Shown here: positions 52,964 through 61,293 of the stretch, piece after piece | Layout of the letters: every line of letters begins with the position of its first letter | How positions within the stretch are numbered: the first letter of the stretch is position 1 | Assembly (NCBI GenBank): GCA_030692515.1 | Contig: JAUXZS010000020.1 | Location: 310,001 to 374,000, forward strand | Direction: 5' to 3' | Origin: Bacteroidota bacterium | Lineage (GTDB): Bacteria; Bacteroidota; Bacteroidia; B-17B0; Aurantibacillaceae | DNA: 64,000 bases | The notes under the pieces: generated by a model | The model's input: the letters and a program-made list of their open reading frames with translations, nothing else | Database searches by the model: none | What the model was told of the DNA's origin: nothing | Position numbers and translations under genes: made by a program

Positions 52964-54108
52964 TAGAAGGCTTAACAATTCCAATTCATCAGCGTTTATT
53001 ATTGATTAGAGTTACAGTTTGCATCTCGCTAGTAATTTCTGTTTTATTATCATTTAATTTATGGGCTGGAGATAGAATTTTTCCTTATGCCAGTGTAATT
53101 AATATAGATTTTATAAGGTCGCCTTTTGATTATTTGGTGATTGGTTTTTTTCTGATTTTTATTGTTGGCTCTTTATTTTTAAAAAAACACAGACTCTTAA
53201 TTTTTGTGGCATTAATAATCGCAACATTTTTGGTATTAGTGGATATGAATCGTTTACAGCCTTGGTTTTACATTTACTGTACATTTTTATTTGTTGTAAT
53301 GTTTTATAATGGCAGAGTTGATGATGCTAATAAATTTACCTCGTTTTTTATTGTTCTTCAGCTAGTGTTTTGCTCTATTTATATATTTAATGGCATTAGT
53401 CAACTAAATTCGTTTTTTACACAAACAGATTTTTCTGATGTAATTTCTCCTTTACAAAAAATGATGAGTGAGCGCCAATTTATATTTATAAAAAAAATAG
53501 GTTTGTTTATTCCCTATATTTTAATTTTTATAGGACTGGGCTTATTAATACGACCAACAAGATACCTCGCCATAACATTTGCAATTATCTTACATGCATT
53601 ATTGATTATTTTTTTATTCCCTTCAAAAACAAATCAAAATTACGCCCTCTGGTTTAGTAATGTGGCATTTATTCCAATACTATTATTACTTTTTTCCGGC
53701 AAAACAAAACAGAGGTATTATAGCCCTACTCTTTTATTGCAGTTCCCATTATTTTACTTAATCATTATTTTATTTTGGATAATGCCCTGCTTTAATCAAA
53801 AAAATCTTTGGCCAGATAATTTATCGGGCAATTTTAAAAGCGGAAACATGAATGCCGTTGAAATTAAATTCACTAAAACCGTTTTAGATAAACTACCTAA
53901 CTATGTTAAATATTTCTGTGTTGAAAACCAAAATATGTTTGTTTTAGATTATAACGAATGGTGCCGACATGAACTAAAGACCAATTGCTACCGCGAAACC
54001 ATTACATTTAACAACATTTATAGCTTCATTAAAAACAAAAGTCAGGCAACTGTTAATGAATTACAAATGGTTGTAAAGCCAAGGCAAAATATATTGTTTA
54101 AACCATAA
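52960..54108 (+). CDS. HTTM-like integral membrane protein
   Basis: The 382-residue membrane protein has about eight hydrophobic segments up to residue 280, arranged like the HTTM (vitamin K-dependent carboxylase-like) membrane domain, and a soluble C-terminal tail with several cysteines (YFCVENQNMF, DYNEWCRHELKTNCYRE). There is no catalytic signature that proves carboxylase activity. It is coupled to the NlpC/P60 gene by ATGA overlap. Function is unknown. Confidence 0.65.
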   Translation: MIEGLTIPIHQRLLLIRVTVCISLVISVLLSFNLWAGDRIFPYASVINIDFIRSPFDYLVIGFFLIFIVGSLFLKKHRLLIFVALIIATFLVLVDMNRLQPWFYIYCTFLFVVMFYNGRVDDANKFTSFFIVLQLVFCSIYIFNGISQLNSFFTQTDFSDVISPLQKMMSERQFIFIKKIGLFIPYILIFIGLGLLIRPTRYLAITFAIILHALLIIFLFPSKTNQNYALWFSNVAFIPILLLLFSGKTKQRYYSPTLLLQFPLFYLIIILFWIMPCFNQKNLWPDNLSGNFKSGNMNAVEIKFTKTVLDKLPNYVKYFCVENQNMFVLDYNEWCRHELKTNCYRETITFNNIYSFIKNKSQATVNELQMVVKPRQNILFKP

Positions 54109-54124
54109 GGTAATTTTATATTTG
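54094..54124 (+). promoter_or_regulatory. Promoter of the OmpH gene
   Basis: TTG at 54094-54096, a 20-nt spacer, then TATATTTG at 54117-54124 followed by C, an excellent Bacteroidota promoter. The ATG lies 18 nt after the -7 box. The -33 element is inside the end of the preceding gene. Confidence 0.6.
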
Positions 54125-54142
54125 CATTAAATATTATTTTAA

Positions 54143-54784
54143 ATGAACAAAATTATTATAGGAGTTAACGCGTTATTAGTTATTGCAGTAGGATTTTTAT
54201 TTTACAAGCTTAATACAATGAGTTGTTCCTCATCCGAAAAACAAGAACCAGTTACTGAATCAACAACTGAGGTGAAAACTAAACCAGTTCAAGCAGTAGG
54301 TAATACACCAACAGGCAAAATTGCTTTTGTAAACATAGATGTATTAAACGACAAAAGTTTAGAGGTAATTGATTTGATTGCAGAATCAAAAAGAAAAAAG
54401 ACAAATATTGAAGCAAGTGTAGAAAATTTAAGTATGCAATACCAAAAAAAGGTAGAAGAGTTTCAAATGTCTCAAAAAGCCGGGATTGCCCCTCAAAGTG
54501 AATTAGAAGCCAAAGCAAGAGAAATTCAAGCCATCGAAAAAGAAGCTCAAAACAAACAAATACAAATGGATAATTTATCTATGGATATTGGCGAAAAAAA
54601 TGCCTCATTTCAAAAAAACGTAAAAGACTTTTTAATAAAATGGAACAACGGAAAATATGATTACATTTTATCATATAGCGATGCAGTGCCAACAATGTTA
54701 TTAGGAAATCCTACTTTAGAAATTACTGACGAAGTTGTTGAACAATTTAATGCAGAATATAAATCACGTAAAACAAAAAAATAA
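54143..54784 (+). CDS. OmpH/Skp-family periplasmic chaperone
   Basis: The 213-residue protein has an N-terminal membrane/signal segment (about residues 5-22), a linker, and an OmpH domain: GKIAFVNIDVLNDKSLEVIDLI, then a long charged coiled coil (KKTNIEASVENLSMQYQKKVEEFQ ... EIQAIEKEAQNKQIQ) and C-terminal YDYILSYSDAVPTMLLGNPTLEIT. Such proteins hold outer-membrane proteins in the periplasm. The segment could be a lipoprotein or uncleaved anchor. It is followed by the MazG-like gene after 7 nt. Confidence 0.88.
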   Translation: MNKIIIGVNALLVIAVGFLFYKLNTMSCSSSEKQEPVTESTTEVKTKPVQAVGNTPTGKIAFVNIDVLNDKSLEVIDLIAESKRKKTNIEASVENLSMQYQKKVEEFQMSQKAGIAPQSELEAKAREIQAIEKEAQNKQIQMDNLSMDIGEKNASFQKNVKDFLIKWNNGKYDYILSYSDAVPTMLLGNPTLEITDEVVEQFNAEYKSRKTKK

Positions 54785-54791
54785 TTTTAGC

Positions 54792-55184
54792 ATGAGTAAG
54801 TTATACGAAAAAATTAAATGTGTTGAAGAATTTCACGAGATTTTTAAAATAGGAAATTCTTCAGAGATGAAATTAATTGAAGAAAGAGATTATACCTTAC
54901 GATACAATTTGATTAAAGAAGAAAATGATGAGTACTTAGATGCTTGCAAAAAAGGTGATATTATTGAAATTGCCGATGCTTTAGGTGACCAACTATATAT
55001 TTTATTTGGAACCATTTTAAAACACGGCTTACAACACAAAATTGAAGAAGTTTACGACGAAATACACCGCAGTAATATGAGTAAGTTAGATGAAAAAGGT
55101 GAGCCTATTTTTAGAGAAGATGGTAAAATTTTAAAATCAAACTTATACTTTAGACCAGAAATAAAAAGGATTCTTGATAAATAA
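54792..55184 (+). CDS. MazG-like (all-alpha) nucleotide pyrophosphohydrolase
   Basis: The 130-residue protein has the all-alpha NTP-pyrophosphatase pattern: a first helix with FHEIF, then EERDYTLRYNLIKEENDEYLDAC (EExxE-type metal site) and EIADALGDQLYILFGTIL (ExxD-type site), and a C-terminal DEKGEPIFREDGKILKS segment seen in phage-like members. It likely hydrolyses a nucleoside triphosphate, possibly a damaged one. The ATG at 54792 is chosen over an in-frame upstream TTG at 54735, which would overlap ompH. Confidence 0.88.
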   Translation: MSKLYEKIKCVEEFHEIFKIGNSSEMKLIEERDYTLRYNLIKEENDEYLDACKKGDIIEIADALGDQLYILFGTILKHGLQHKIEEVYDEIHRSNMSKLDEKGEPIFREDGKILKSNLYFRPEIKRILDK

Positions 55185-55191
55185 AAATTAA

Positions 55192-55258
55192 GCCTCAGAT
55201 TTCGCTCATTCACACAGGTGATTGGTAAATAATTTACGTTTTCTTTGAAATCTGCGGC
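55192..55258. repeat. Inverted repeat GCCTCAGATTTC / GAAATCTGCGGC
   Basis: 55192-55203 pairs with 55247-55258 (11 of 12). The loop of 43 nt is AT-rich. It lies between the convergent ends of the MazG-like gene and the gene at 55269 and may terminate both. Confidence 0.6.
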
Positions 55259-55268
55259 AAAAAACTAA

Positions 55269-55625
55269 TTATTTTGACTTTTTCTTCTCCTCTAGTTGTG
55301 CCGCAGTTAAAGCCACAACAGTCATTGTAAGATTATTAGATCTACTTTCTTCCACAACAACATCATTCATTACAACATCAGCAAATTCAGGATTCTGAAT
55401 CTTTACTTTATAAGTTCCTCTATCTAAAGAAATTCTACCCAATAAACCATTGTTGCCAGAAGTTAAATTAACCTTCATTGTATCGTTAATTGTAATTTCA
55501 AAAGACCTTCTTTCAACTGGGACTTCAGCACCTTTAATGTTTTCAGCAACATAAATTCTTATGCATTGGGCTTTACAAAAAAAAGCTGCTAATGTAAAAA
55601 TGCTTATTAAAATTATCTGTTTCAT
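55269..55625 (-). CDS. Small secreted protein of unknown function
   Basis: The 118-residue protein has a Sec signal peptide (about residues 1-19) and a beta-sandwich-like mature part (CIRIYVAENIKGAEVPVERRSFEITIND, YKVKIQNPEFADVVMNDVVVEE). It resembles a small carboxypeptidase-regulatory-like fold without catalytic residues. It precedes no other gene on its strand closely. No family is named. Confidence 0.65.
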   Translation of the reverse strand: MKQIILISIFTLAAFFCKAQCIRIYVAENIKGAEVPVERRSFEITINDTMKVNLTSGNNGLLGRISLDRGTYKVKIQNPEFADVVMNDVVVEESRSNNLTMTVVALTAAQLEEKKKSK

Positions 55626-55655
55626 AAGTTTTTAATATTAAGCTAATTTAATAAT

Positions 55656-56297
55656 TTAATCAAAAGCATTGAGTATTTGATTAATAAAATTTTGCAAAAC
55701 CTCGTGTTTAAGAATTAAAATAAACGCCATTCCATATAAGGCACCCCAAAAGTGCGACTCATGGCTAATATTATCACTATAACTACTTGTTTTTTTACGG
55801 CGTATTAAATAATAACTTACTCCTAATAGTAATATTCCAGCAATCCATCCCTGCATCGGAAAAAAGAATAAAGAAATTTGACTTAAAGGACTAATCATAA
55901 TATAACAAAACATGATGGATGAAATTGCACCGCTTGCTCCAAGAGAAGAATAGTCAGGATTATTTTTATTTCTAAAATACTCTGTAAAAGATGCAGCATA
56001 AATACCTCCTGTAAATAATAAAATATAATATAATTTACCCAACTTTACATTTTCAAAAACATTTGGGTTACCAAAATAACATTCTTCTAAAGCCAAACCA
56101 AAACTATATAGCGCCAAACAATTAAATGCTAAATGCATATAATCGCCATGAATAAAGGCATGCGTTAAAAAACGATAATGCTCATTGTTATGATAAATAG
56201 AATAAGGATGAAATAGATATTTATTCATCGCGTTTCTATCGTTAAAACAGTAAATAGAAAAACCCACAATTAAGGCTAAAAATGTATACGTAATCAT
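55656..56297 (-). CDS. Rhomboid-family intramembrane serine protease
   Basis: The 213-residue polytopic protein has six predicted transmembrane helices. The rhomboid signature is complete: HAFIHGDYMHLAFN with the HxxxN pair (H55, N59), catalytic serine S122 in LGASGAIS, and catalytic histidine H182 in HESHFWGALYG. It should cut membrane proteins within the bilayer; its substrates are unknown. It is followed on the minus strand by the gene at 55269 after 30 nt and preceded by the queuosine-precursor transporter. Confidence 0.92.
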   Translation of the reverse strand: MITYTFLALIVGFSIYCFNDRNAMNKYLFHPYSIYHNNEHYRFLTHAFIHGDYMHLAFNCLALYSFGLALEECYFGNPNVFENVKLGKLYYILLFTGGIYAASFTEYFRNKNNPDYSSLGASGAISSIMFCYIMISPLSQISLFFFPMQGWIAGILLLGVSYYLIRRKKTSSYSDNISHESHFWGALYGMAFILILKHEVLQNFINQILNAFD

Positions 56298-56331
56298 AGT
56301 TTATTTTCGTTTAATTTATGCTTTAGGCAAC

Positions 56332-56988
56332 TTACTTTTTATCTGCGTTTAAAAATTTATTAATAGCAAAATGCCCGATGTAAATAAAAGGTATCAAACA
56401 AACTGCAATTATTAATTTAAAAGAATAACCCCAACTTGCATTATGTAAAAATGTATCCAAAGTCCATACCCCGGGCAATACAAAAGCCACATATTGCACA
56501 ATAAACGTATCAATTAATTGACTAACAACGGTACTTCCGGTTGCTCTTAACCAAATCATTTTATTTCCAGTTCTATTTCTAAATAACCAAAAAACATACA
56601 CATCAACTAGTTGCGAAACTAAAAAAGCAATAATACTTCCAACAATAATCCACTGACTTTGGCCAAAAACAATTCTAAAATTTTCGTCATTTACCGGACT
56701 AAACGGAACAGCATTAATATTTAATCCAACAGAAATTAAAATAAAAGTATAAGCTATTAAACCAACTGTTATATACGTTAACTTTCTTACACCTTGTTTG
56801 CCATAATGTTCATTAATTAAATCCGTTAAAATAAAAACAACCGGCCATAATATTATTCCAATACTTTGAGTAAATAATCCAAAAAACTGAATTAATTTTC
56901 CTCCAATTAATTCGGCAACAATTGCATTGGTAATAAAAAATCCGGCTAAAATTATGAAAACTAAATCTCTACGCTTGTTAAAGTCCAT
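56332..56988 (-). CDS. Queuosine precursor transporter (YhhQ/VUT family)
   Basis: The 218-residue membrane protein has about six transmembrane segments and YhhQ signatures: ELIGGKLIQFFGL, WPVVFILTDLINEHYGKQGVRKLTYI, FLVSQLVDVYVFWLFRNRTGNKMIWLRATGSTVVSQLIDT. It takes up preQ0/preQ1-type precursors, fitting the tgt gene at 39683. The ATG at 56988 is preferred over 57033 because the longer form overlaps crcB by 35 bases and its extra residues are not family-like. Confidence 0.93.
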   Translation of the reverse strand: MDFNKRRDLVFIILAGFFITNAIVAELIGGKLIQFFGLFTQSIGIILWPVVFILTDLINEHYGKQGVRKLTYITVGLIAYTFILISVGLNINAVPFSPVNDENFRIVFGQSQWIIVGSIIAFLVSQLVDVYVFWLFRNRTGNKMIWLRATGSTVVSQLIDTFIVQYVAFVLPGVWTLDTFLHNASWGYSFKLIIAVCLIPFIYIGHFAINKFLNADKK

Positions 56989-56998
56989 AAAAACTAAT

Positions 56999-57382
56999 TC
57001 AAATTGATTGTCTGCTAAAAATATAAAAAACAAACAGACTTAAAAACGTGCTAAAAACAATATTTAAAATCCCGTATAAATGTAATCCTTGTTTAAATAG
57101 CATAAAGGTTTCGTAACCAAACGTTGAAAAAGTGCTTAGGCCCCCACAAAAACCAGTTAAAATTAAAAGTTTATAGTTAGAGTTTAAAGTTTCGTCTGAT
57201 TGGTTTAACAATTGTTTAGAGTTAATAAACCATAAAGTCATTGCAAAAATTATACAAGCTACAGTATTTGAAACAAATGTTGCTACTGGCAAAGTAATAG
57301 TTGCTTTAAGAAAACCTAAACCAATTAAATACCTAAGAACACAGCCTATTCCACCACCAATAAAAACCAATAAAAAATTCAT
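56999..57382 (-). CDS. crcB: Fluoride channel (CrcB/Fluc)
   Basis: The 127-residue protein has four transmembrane segments and the Fluc signatures GGGIGCVLRYLIG near the N-terminus, GFCGGLSTFSTFGYE in helix 3 and an asparagine in SNTVACIIFA. It forms dual-topology dimers that expel fluoride. There is no fluoride riboswitch in the short upstream region. It is coupled to the queuosine-precursor transporter (10 nt). Confidence 0.95.
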   Translation of the reverse strand: MNFLLVFIGGGIGCVLRYLIGLGFLKATITLPVATFVSNTVACIIFAMTLWFINSKQLLNQSDETLNSNYKLLILTGFCGGLSTFSTFGYETFMLFKQGLHLYGILNIVFSTFLSLFVFYIFSRQSI

Positions 57383-57401
57383 TTTTTATGTTTAATTTTA
57401 T

Positions 57402-57409
57402 CAAATTTA
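57402..57409 (-). promoter_or_regulatory. Candidate -7 box of crcB
   Basis: On the minus strand the bases read TAAATTTG, an exact TAnnTTTG match, 19 nt before the crcB ATG. No -33 box was found. Confidence 0.35.
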
Positions 57410-57436
57410 AGGCATTTTATGAAAAAATAGTGGCTA

Positions 57437-57467
57437 TTTGATTTAAATTTTTGATTTTGTATATTCG
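57437..57467 (+). promoter_or_regulatory. Promoter of the leucyl aminopeptidase gene
   Basis: TTTG at 57437-57440, a 19-nt spacer, and TATATTCG at 57460-57467 (one mismatch to TAnnTTTG). The ATG at 57488 is 20 nt downstream. Confidence 0.5.
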
Positions 57468-57487
57468 TACACAAGCAAAACCTAGTT

Positions 57488-58921
57488 ATGACCCAAATTC
57501 AATTAAAAAATAAACTAAGTACAATTTTCAATATTTTAATAGTAAGCGATAAATTTGCAAATTCTCCTGATTTTTTATTTCCAAAAAACGTAAGTGACTA
57601 TATTGAACACGAACTAAAAAAAGAAGATAAAAAAAGTGTTTCGTTAAATTATTTAGGAAGATATATTTCTGTTTTAATTGTTGATAGTAAAGGAGATATT
57701 AATTCTTTAAAAGAAAAAACAAGAAAACATTCTGCAACAGTTACAGATGCATTAAACGCGCTAAAAGCAAAAGAGGTTTTTGTATACAATCAAACTAAAC
57801 TTCCTGCATTGTCAATTGCAGCAGCAGAAGGTCTTGGATTAGCAAATTACCAATTCAATCATCATGTTACAAGCAAGAAAAAACAAGTAAACACTTTAAA
57901 AACAATTACTATCGTTCATCCAACTTTAAAAGCAGATGCGATTAATGAGTTAAATATAATAATTGATGCTACAAGCAAAGCAAGAGATTTAGTAAATGAA
58001 CCTGTAAATATTTTAAATGCAACCGACCTTGCAAATGCTTTTAAAAACATGGGCAAAAATGCTGGCTTTAATGTCGACATATTAAACAAATCAAAAATCA
58101 AAAATTTAAAAATGGGTGGCTTACTTGCTGTAAATGCAGGTAGTGTAGACGAGCCAACATTTTCAATAATGGAATACAAACCCAAAAACGCAAAAAATAA
58201 AAACCCCTACGTTTTAGTTGGAAAAGGTGTTGTGTATGATACTGGTGGTTTAAGTTTAAAACCTACTCCAAATAGTATGGATTTAATGAAATGTGATATG
58301 GCTGGCGCAGCTGCTGTTGGTTGTGCGATGTATGCAATAGCCAAAGCAAAATTAAATATTCATGTTATTGGATTAGTTCCTGCTACTGATAATCGCCCAG
58401 GATTTAATGCTTTTGCTCCCGGAGATATTATTACTATGATGGATGGAACAACTGTTGAGATGCTAAATTCAGATGCTGAAGGCCGAATGATTTTAGCAGA
58501 TGCTTTACATTACGCTAAACGCTACAAGCCAGAATTAACAATCGATTTAGCTACTTTAACAGGAGCAGCCGCGGCCGCAATTGGTTCTTTCGGAATTGTT
58601 GGGATGGGTACCGCTAAACAAAAGCAAAAAGAAAAATTATATACGAGTGGTTTTAACGTTCACGAAAGAATTGCAGAATTTCCTTTTTGGGAAGAGTACG
58701 ATGAATTAATAAAAAGTGATATTGCCGATCAAAAAAATCTTGGTGGTCCTTATGGCGGTGCAATTACTGCCGGAAAATTTTTAGCAAAATATACTGATTA
58801 TCCATATTATCATTTAGATATTGCAGGCCCGGCCTTTGTTACCGCCAAAGATAGTTACCGTGGTAAAGGCGGAACTGGTTATGGTGTTAGGTTATTATTT
58901 GATTTCTTTAAAAATTTATAA
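57488..58921 (+). CDS. pepA: Leucyl aminopeptidase (M17)
   Basis: The 477-residue protein has the M17 catalytic domain: VGKGVVYDTGGLSLKP with the metal-binding lysine and aspartate, KCDMAGAAAVGCAMYA, the signature NSDAEGRMILADALHYA (N327 to R333), and LATLTGAAAAAIGS. The N-terminal domain is short and divergent, as usual. It removes N-terminal residues with two metal ions in the cytoplasm. Its stop overlaps no gene but lies one base before the next start. Confidence 0.95.
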   Translation: MTQIQLKNKLSTIFNILIVSDKFANSPDFLFPKNVSDYIEHELKKEDKKSVSLNYLGRYISVLIVDSKGDINSLKEKTRKHSATVTDALNALKAKEVFVYNQTKLPALSIAAAEGLGLANYQFNHHVTSKKKQVNTLKTITIVHPTLKADAINELNIIIDATSKARDLVNEPVNILNATDLANAFKNMGKNAGFNVDILNKSKIKNLKMGGLLAVNAGSVDEPTFSIMEYKPKNAKNKNPYVLVGKGVVYDTGGLSLKPTPNSMDLMKCDMAGAAAVGCAMYAIAKAKLNIHVIGLVPATDNRPGFNAFAPGDIITMMDGTTVEMLNSDAEGRMILADALHYAKRYKPELTIDLATLTGAAAAAIGSFGIVGMGTAKQKQKEKLYTSGFNVHERIAEFPFWEEYDELIKSDIADQKNLGGPYGGAITAGKFLAKYTDYPYYHLDIAGPAFVTAKDSYRGKGGTGYGVRLLFDFFKNL

Positions 58922-58922
58922 A

Positions 58923-60032
58923 ATGAAAAAACTATTACAATTTATTTTTTTGTTTTTATTGACAACTCCTTTTTTAGCACAAGAAGTTAAACAAGGCTTA
59001 ATTGTTGTTCATGTAGACCCAAATGGAAAATCTGAATTTCGTCAGAAAATAATGGTTTACCACTTTATAAATGGCTCTTACATTGGTAGAGATGAATTAA
59101 TTACTGTTAGTGGTAAGAAAGATGGTAAAGATAATATTCGCACAGACCTTGGCGTAAACACCTTATACAACAACCGTTATTTAATTACAGGTATTGGTAA
59201 TATTATTGACCTTAAAGATAAAAAAGTATTATTTGATGGAAGAGCAAATTTAATAAGATGCAGTAACGATAGTGCTATTTTTTACACCAACGATATTTTT
59301 AAGGGAAAATATTATTCGGTTTACAATTTTAAAACTAACCAATATGGCGAAGTAAAAAATTTAATGTTTAAACCAAAAGTTGGACAAGATGTTGAGTTTG
59401 ATAAAACAACACCGCCGTTTAAACTAAATTTTTATCCTCAAAACAAACCTAAAGTTTTATTGGTTGCCGATGCAGGTTATGGGCAATCAGGAACAAAAGA
59501 AAGTCGTGTTCCAGACCCGCCAATGTATTGGTTAGATAATTCAAACTTTGTTTATACTAACTTTAATAAAGAAAATACAGAATTGTCTTTTTATAAAGTA
59601 AATGTTGAAGCAAAAAGCAACTCTCTTATCGGAAAAATTGCCGTTAAACCCGAATCACAATTAGCACAATTACAAAAAGTAAATGATACGCAAGCCATTC
59701 TATTTTTTGGAAACAAGCAAATTTTAGTTGATTTAACTGCCAATACAGTTACCGATTTGCAATTTACAAAACCTACAAATGGTTTTAGTTTTGAATACAA
59801 AACCAATTCATATGGACACTTAGTAAAACTAAATGATAAAGATGTTGGGAAATATCATTTTCAACCAAAAAATTTTAAAACAGAAACTAATATTGCATCT
59901 TTTGTAAAAGAATTAATTATTGGCACCGAAAGCTATCAACAAGGCATGGCAGTTTGGAATTATAATAAACAAGGTTGGCAAAGCGTCGATTCAGAAGACG
60001 TGTTAACATTAGTTGGTTGGATAAAAGAATAA
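58923..60032 (+). CDS. Secreted protein of unknown function
   Basis: The 369-residue protein has a Sec signal peptide (LLQFIFLFLLTTPFLAQ, cleavage about residue 20) and a beta-rich mature part with repeated strand motifs (VVHVDPNGKSEFRQKIMVYHF, NNRYLITGIGNIIDLKDKK, FVYTNFNKENTELSFYKVNVE) that suggest a beta-propeller. The start at 58923 is chosen because it gives a signal peptide; an upstream in-frame start would lie within pepA. No named family recognised. Confidence 0.75.
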   Translation: MKKLLQFIFLFLLTTPFLAQEVKQGLIVVHVDPNGKSEFRQKIMVYHFINGSYIGRDELITVSGKKDGKDNIRTDLGVNTLYNNRYLITGIGNIIDLKDKKVLFDGRANLIRCSNDSAIFYTNDIFKGKYYSVYNFKTNQYGEVKNLMFKPKVGQDVEFDKTTPPFKLNFYPQNKPKVLLVADAGYGQSGTKESRVPDPPMYWLDNSNFVYTNFNKENTELSFYKVNVEAKSNSLIGKIAVKPESQLAQLQKVNDTQAILFFGNKQILVDLTANTVTDLQFTKPTNGFSFEYKTNSYGHLVKLNDKDVGKYHFQPKNFKTETNIASFVKELIIGTESYQQGMAVWNYNKQGWQSVDSEDVLTLVGWIKE

Positions 60033-60044
60033 AATTAATTTATC

Positions 60045-60287
60045 ATGATTCCTGAATATACAATAAACTTTACCCCAGAAAATTGCCCGCGCTGCAAAGA
60101 TGAATTCATTTGCAAACCAAAAAATTTAAGTACTTGTGATTGCATGAAAATTAGACTTTCACCCGAAGAACAAAATTTTATTAGTGAAAAATTTTCAACT
60201 TGTGTTTGCAACAAATGTTTAAAGGAAATGAAACACGAATATTTATTAAACTACCAAAAAAATAATCCTCAAAAACTTGAAGCCTAA
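60045..60287 (+). CDS. Cysteine-rich (CWC-like) small protein
   Basis: The 80-residue protein carries seven cysteines in CPRCKDEFIC, CDCMKIRL and CVCNKC, fitting the Cysteine-rich CWC family, and is likely a metal-binding cytoplasmic protein. It starts 12 nt after the preceding gene and overlaps the next by 11 bases, so all are in one transcript. Its function is not known. Confidence 0.82.
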   Translation: MIPEYTINFTPENCPRCKDEFICKPKNLSTCDCMKIRLSPEEQNFISEKFSTCVCNKCLKEMKHEYLLNYQKNNPQKLEA

Positions 60288-61263
60288 AACTATTTATTTA
60301 AAACTAGCCCTATTAGCATTCTTATATAGTTTTAATACAACGGCTCAAATATACGCGCCAGCAGTAGGACAACCCGGCACAAGCGCAATGCATAAAGATA
60401 GTTCGGCATTTATTAATTGGGTTAATTATTGCTCTGTTATTAGAGGATATCAAGATATCTCAAATTCTAGCTTAGGTTACGCAAGTGCTGGAGATAGTTC
60501 GATGGTTATTGGACAAGCCGCTACTAATGGCGTTGTTAGTTTAGGAGATGGTGGTTATGCAATTTGCACATTTCAATTTCCAATTAAAAACGGACCAGGT
60601 AATGATTTTGCAGTTTTTGAAAATAGTTTTGATGATACTTTTTTAGAATTAGCCTTTGTAGAGGTTAGTAGTGATGGTGTAAATTTTGTCCGCTTTGCTT
60701 CACATTCCTTAACAGATACAACTTCCCAAACCGGAACATTTGGAGCAACAGACGCTACTAAAATACATAATCTTGCAGGTAAGTATAGAGGCTCTTATGG
60801 CACACCTTTTGATTTGCAAGAGCTGGCAAGTAATCCTAACATAAACGCAAATTCAATAACCCACGTTAAAATAATTGATGTAATAGGTTCTGTAAATAAA
60901 CAATACGCAAAAAGAGATAGTTATAATAATATCATTAACGACCCCTGGCCTACTCCTTTTCCAAGTGGCGGTTTTGATTTAGACGCTATTGGTGTTATCA
61001 ATCAAAACACTGCTATTGGATTAAAAGAAAATATTTCTGAAAAAAATATGAGTGTATATCCAAATCCCGCAAATAAAGGAGAACAAATTAATTTTAATTC
61101 TAGTTTAGAAATTATTTCCGCAACGCTTTACACTATTGAAGGAGAAAAACTATTAAATACAAAAAATAAGTATATTAATACAACCTCAATTCCGGAAGGA
61201 ATTTACTTTTTAGAAATAACCACCACTAAAAACGCTATTACAAAAAAAATTATTATTCGTTAA
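60277..61263 (+). CDS. Secreted cell-surface protein with T9SS type A sorting domain
   Basis: The 328-residue protein begins at TTG (60277), overlapping the CWC gene by 11 bases. It has a signal peptide (about residues 8-24, ending TTAQ), a beta-sandwich passenger (GDGGYAICTFQFPIKNGPGNDFAVFENSFDD, LAFVEVSSDGVNFVRF), and a C-terminal sorting domain from about residue 250 (SVYPNPANKGEQINF, GIYFLEITTTKN, ending KKIIIR). The passenger resembles cell-surface proteins found near uptake receptors in Bacteroidota, but no function can be assigned. Confidence 0.82.
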   Translation: MKPKTIYLKLALLAFLYSFNTTAQIYAPAVGQPGTSAMHKDSSAFINWVNYCSVIRGYQDISNSSLGYASAGDSSMVIGQAATNGVVSLGDGGYAICTFQFPIKNGPGNDFAVFENSFDDTFLELAFVEVSSDGVNFVRFASHSLTDTTSQTGTFGATDATKIHNLAGKYRGSYGTPFDLQELASNPNINANSITHVKIIDVIGSVNKQYAKRDSYNNIINDPWPTPFPSGGFDLDAIGVINQNTAIGLKENISEKNMSVYPNPANKGEQINFNSSLEIISATLYTIEGEKLLNTKNKYINTTSIPEGIYFLEITTTKNAITKKIIIR

Positions 61264-61293
61264 TACAACAAATAATTATCAAGATTAATTTAT

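Noticed and set aside
56989-57033. Longer start for the queuosine-precursor transporter
   Set aside because: It would overlap crcB by 35 bases and adds non-family residues.
57383-57487. Fluoride riboswitch before crcB
   Set aside because: No conserved fluoride-aptamer core was found in the short region.
58821-58922. Upstream start for the gene at 58923
   Set aside because: It lies inside pepA and would bury the signal peptide.
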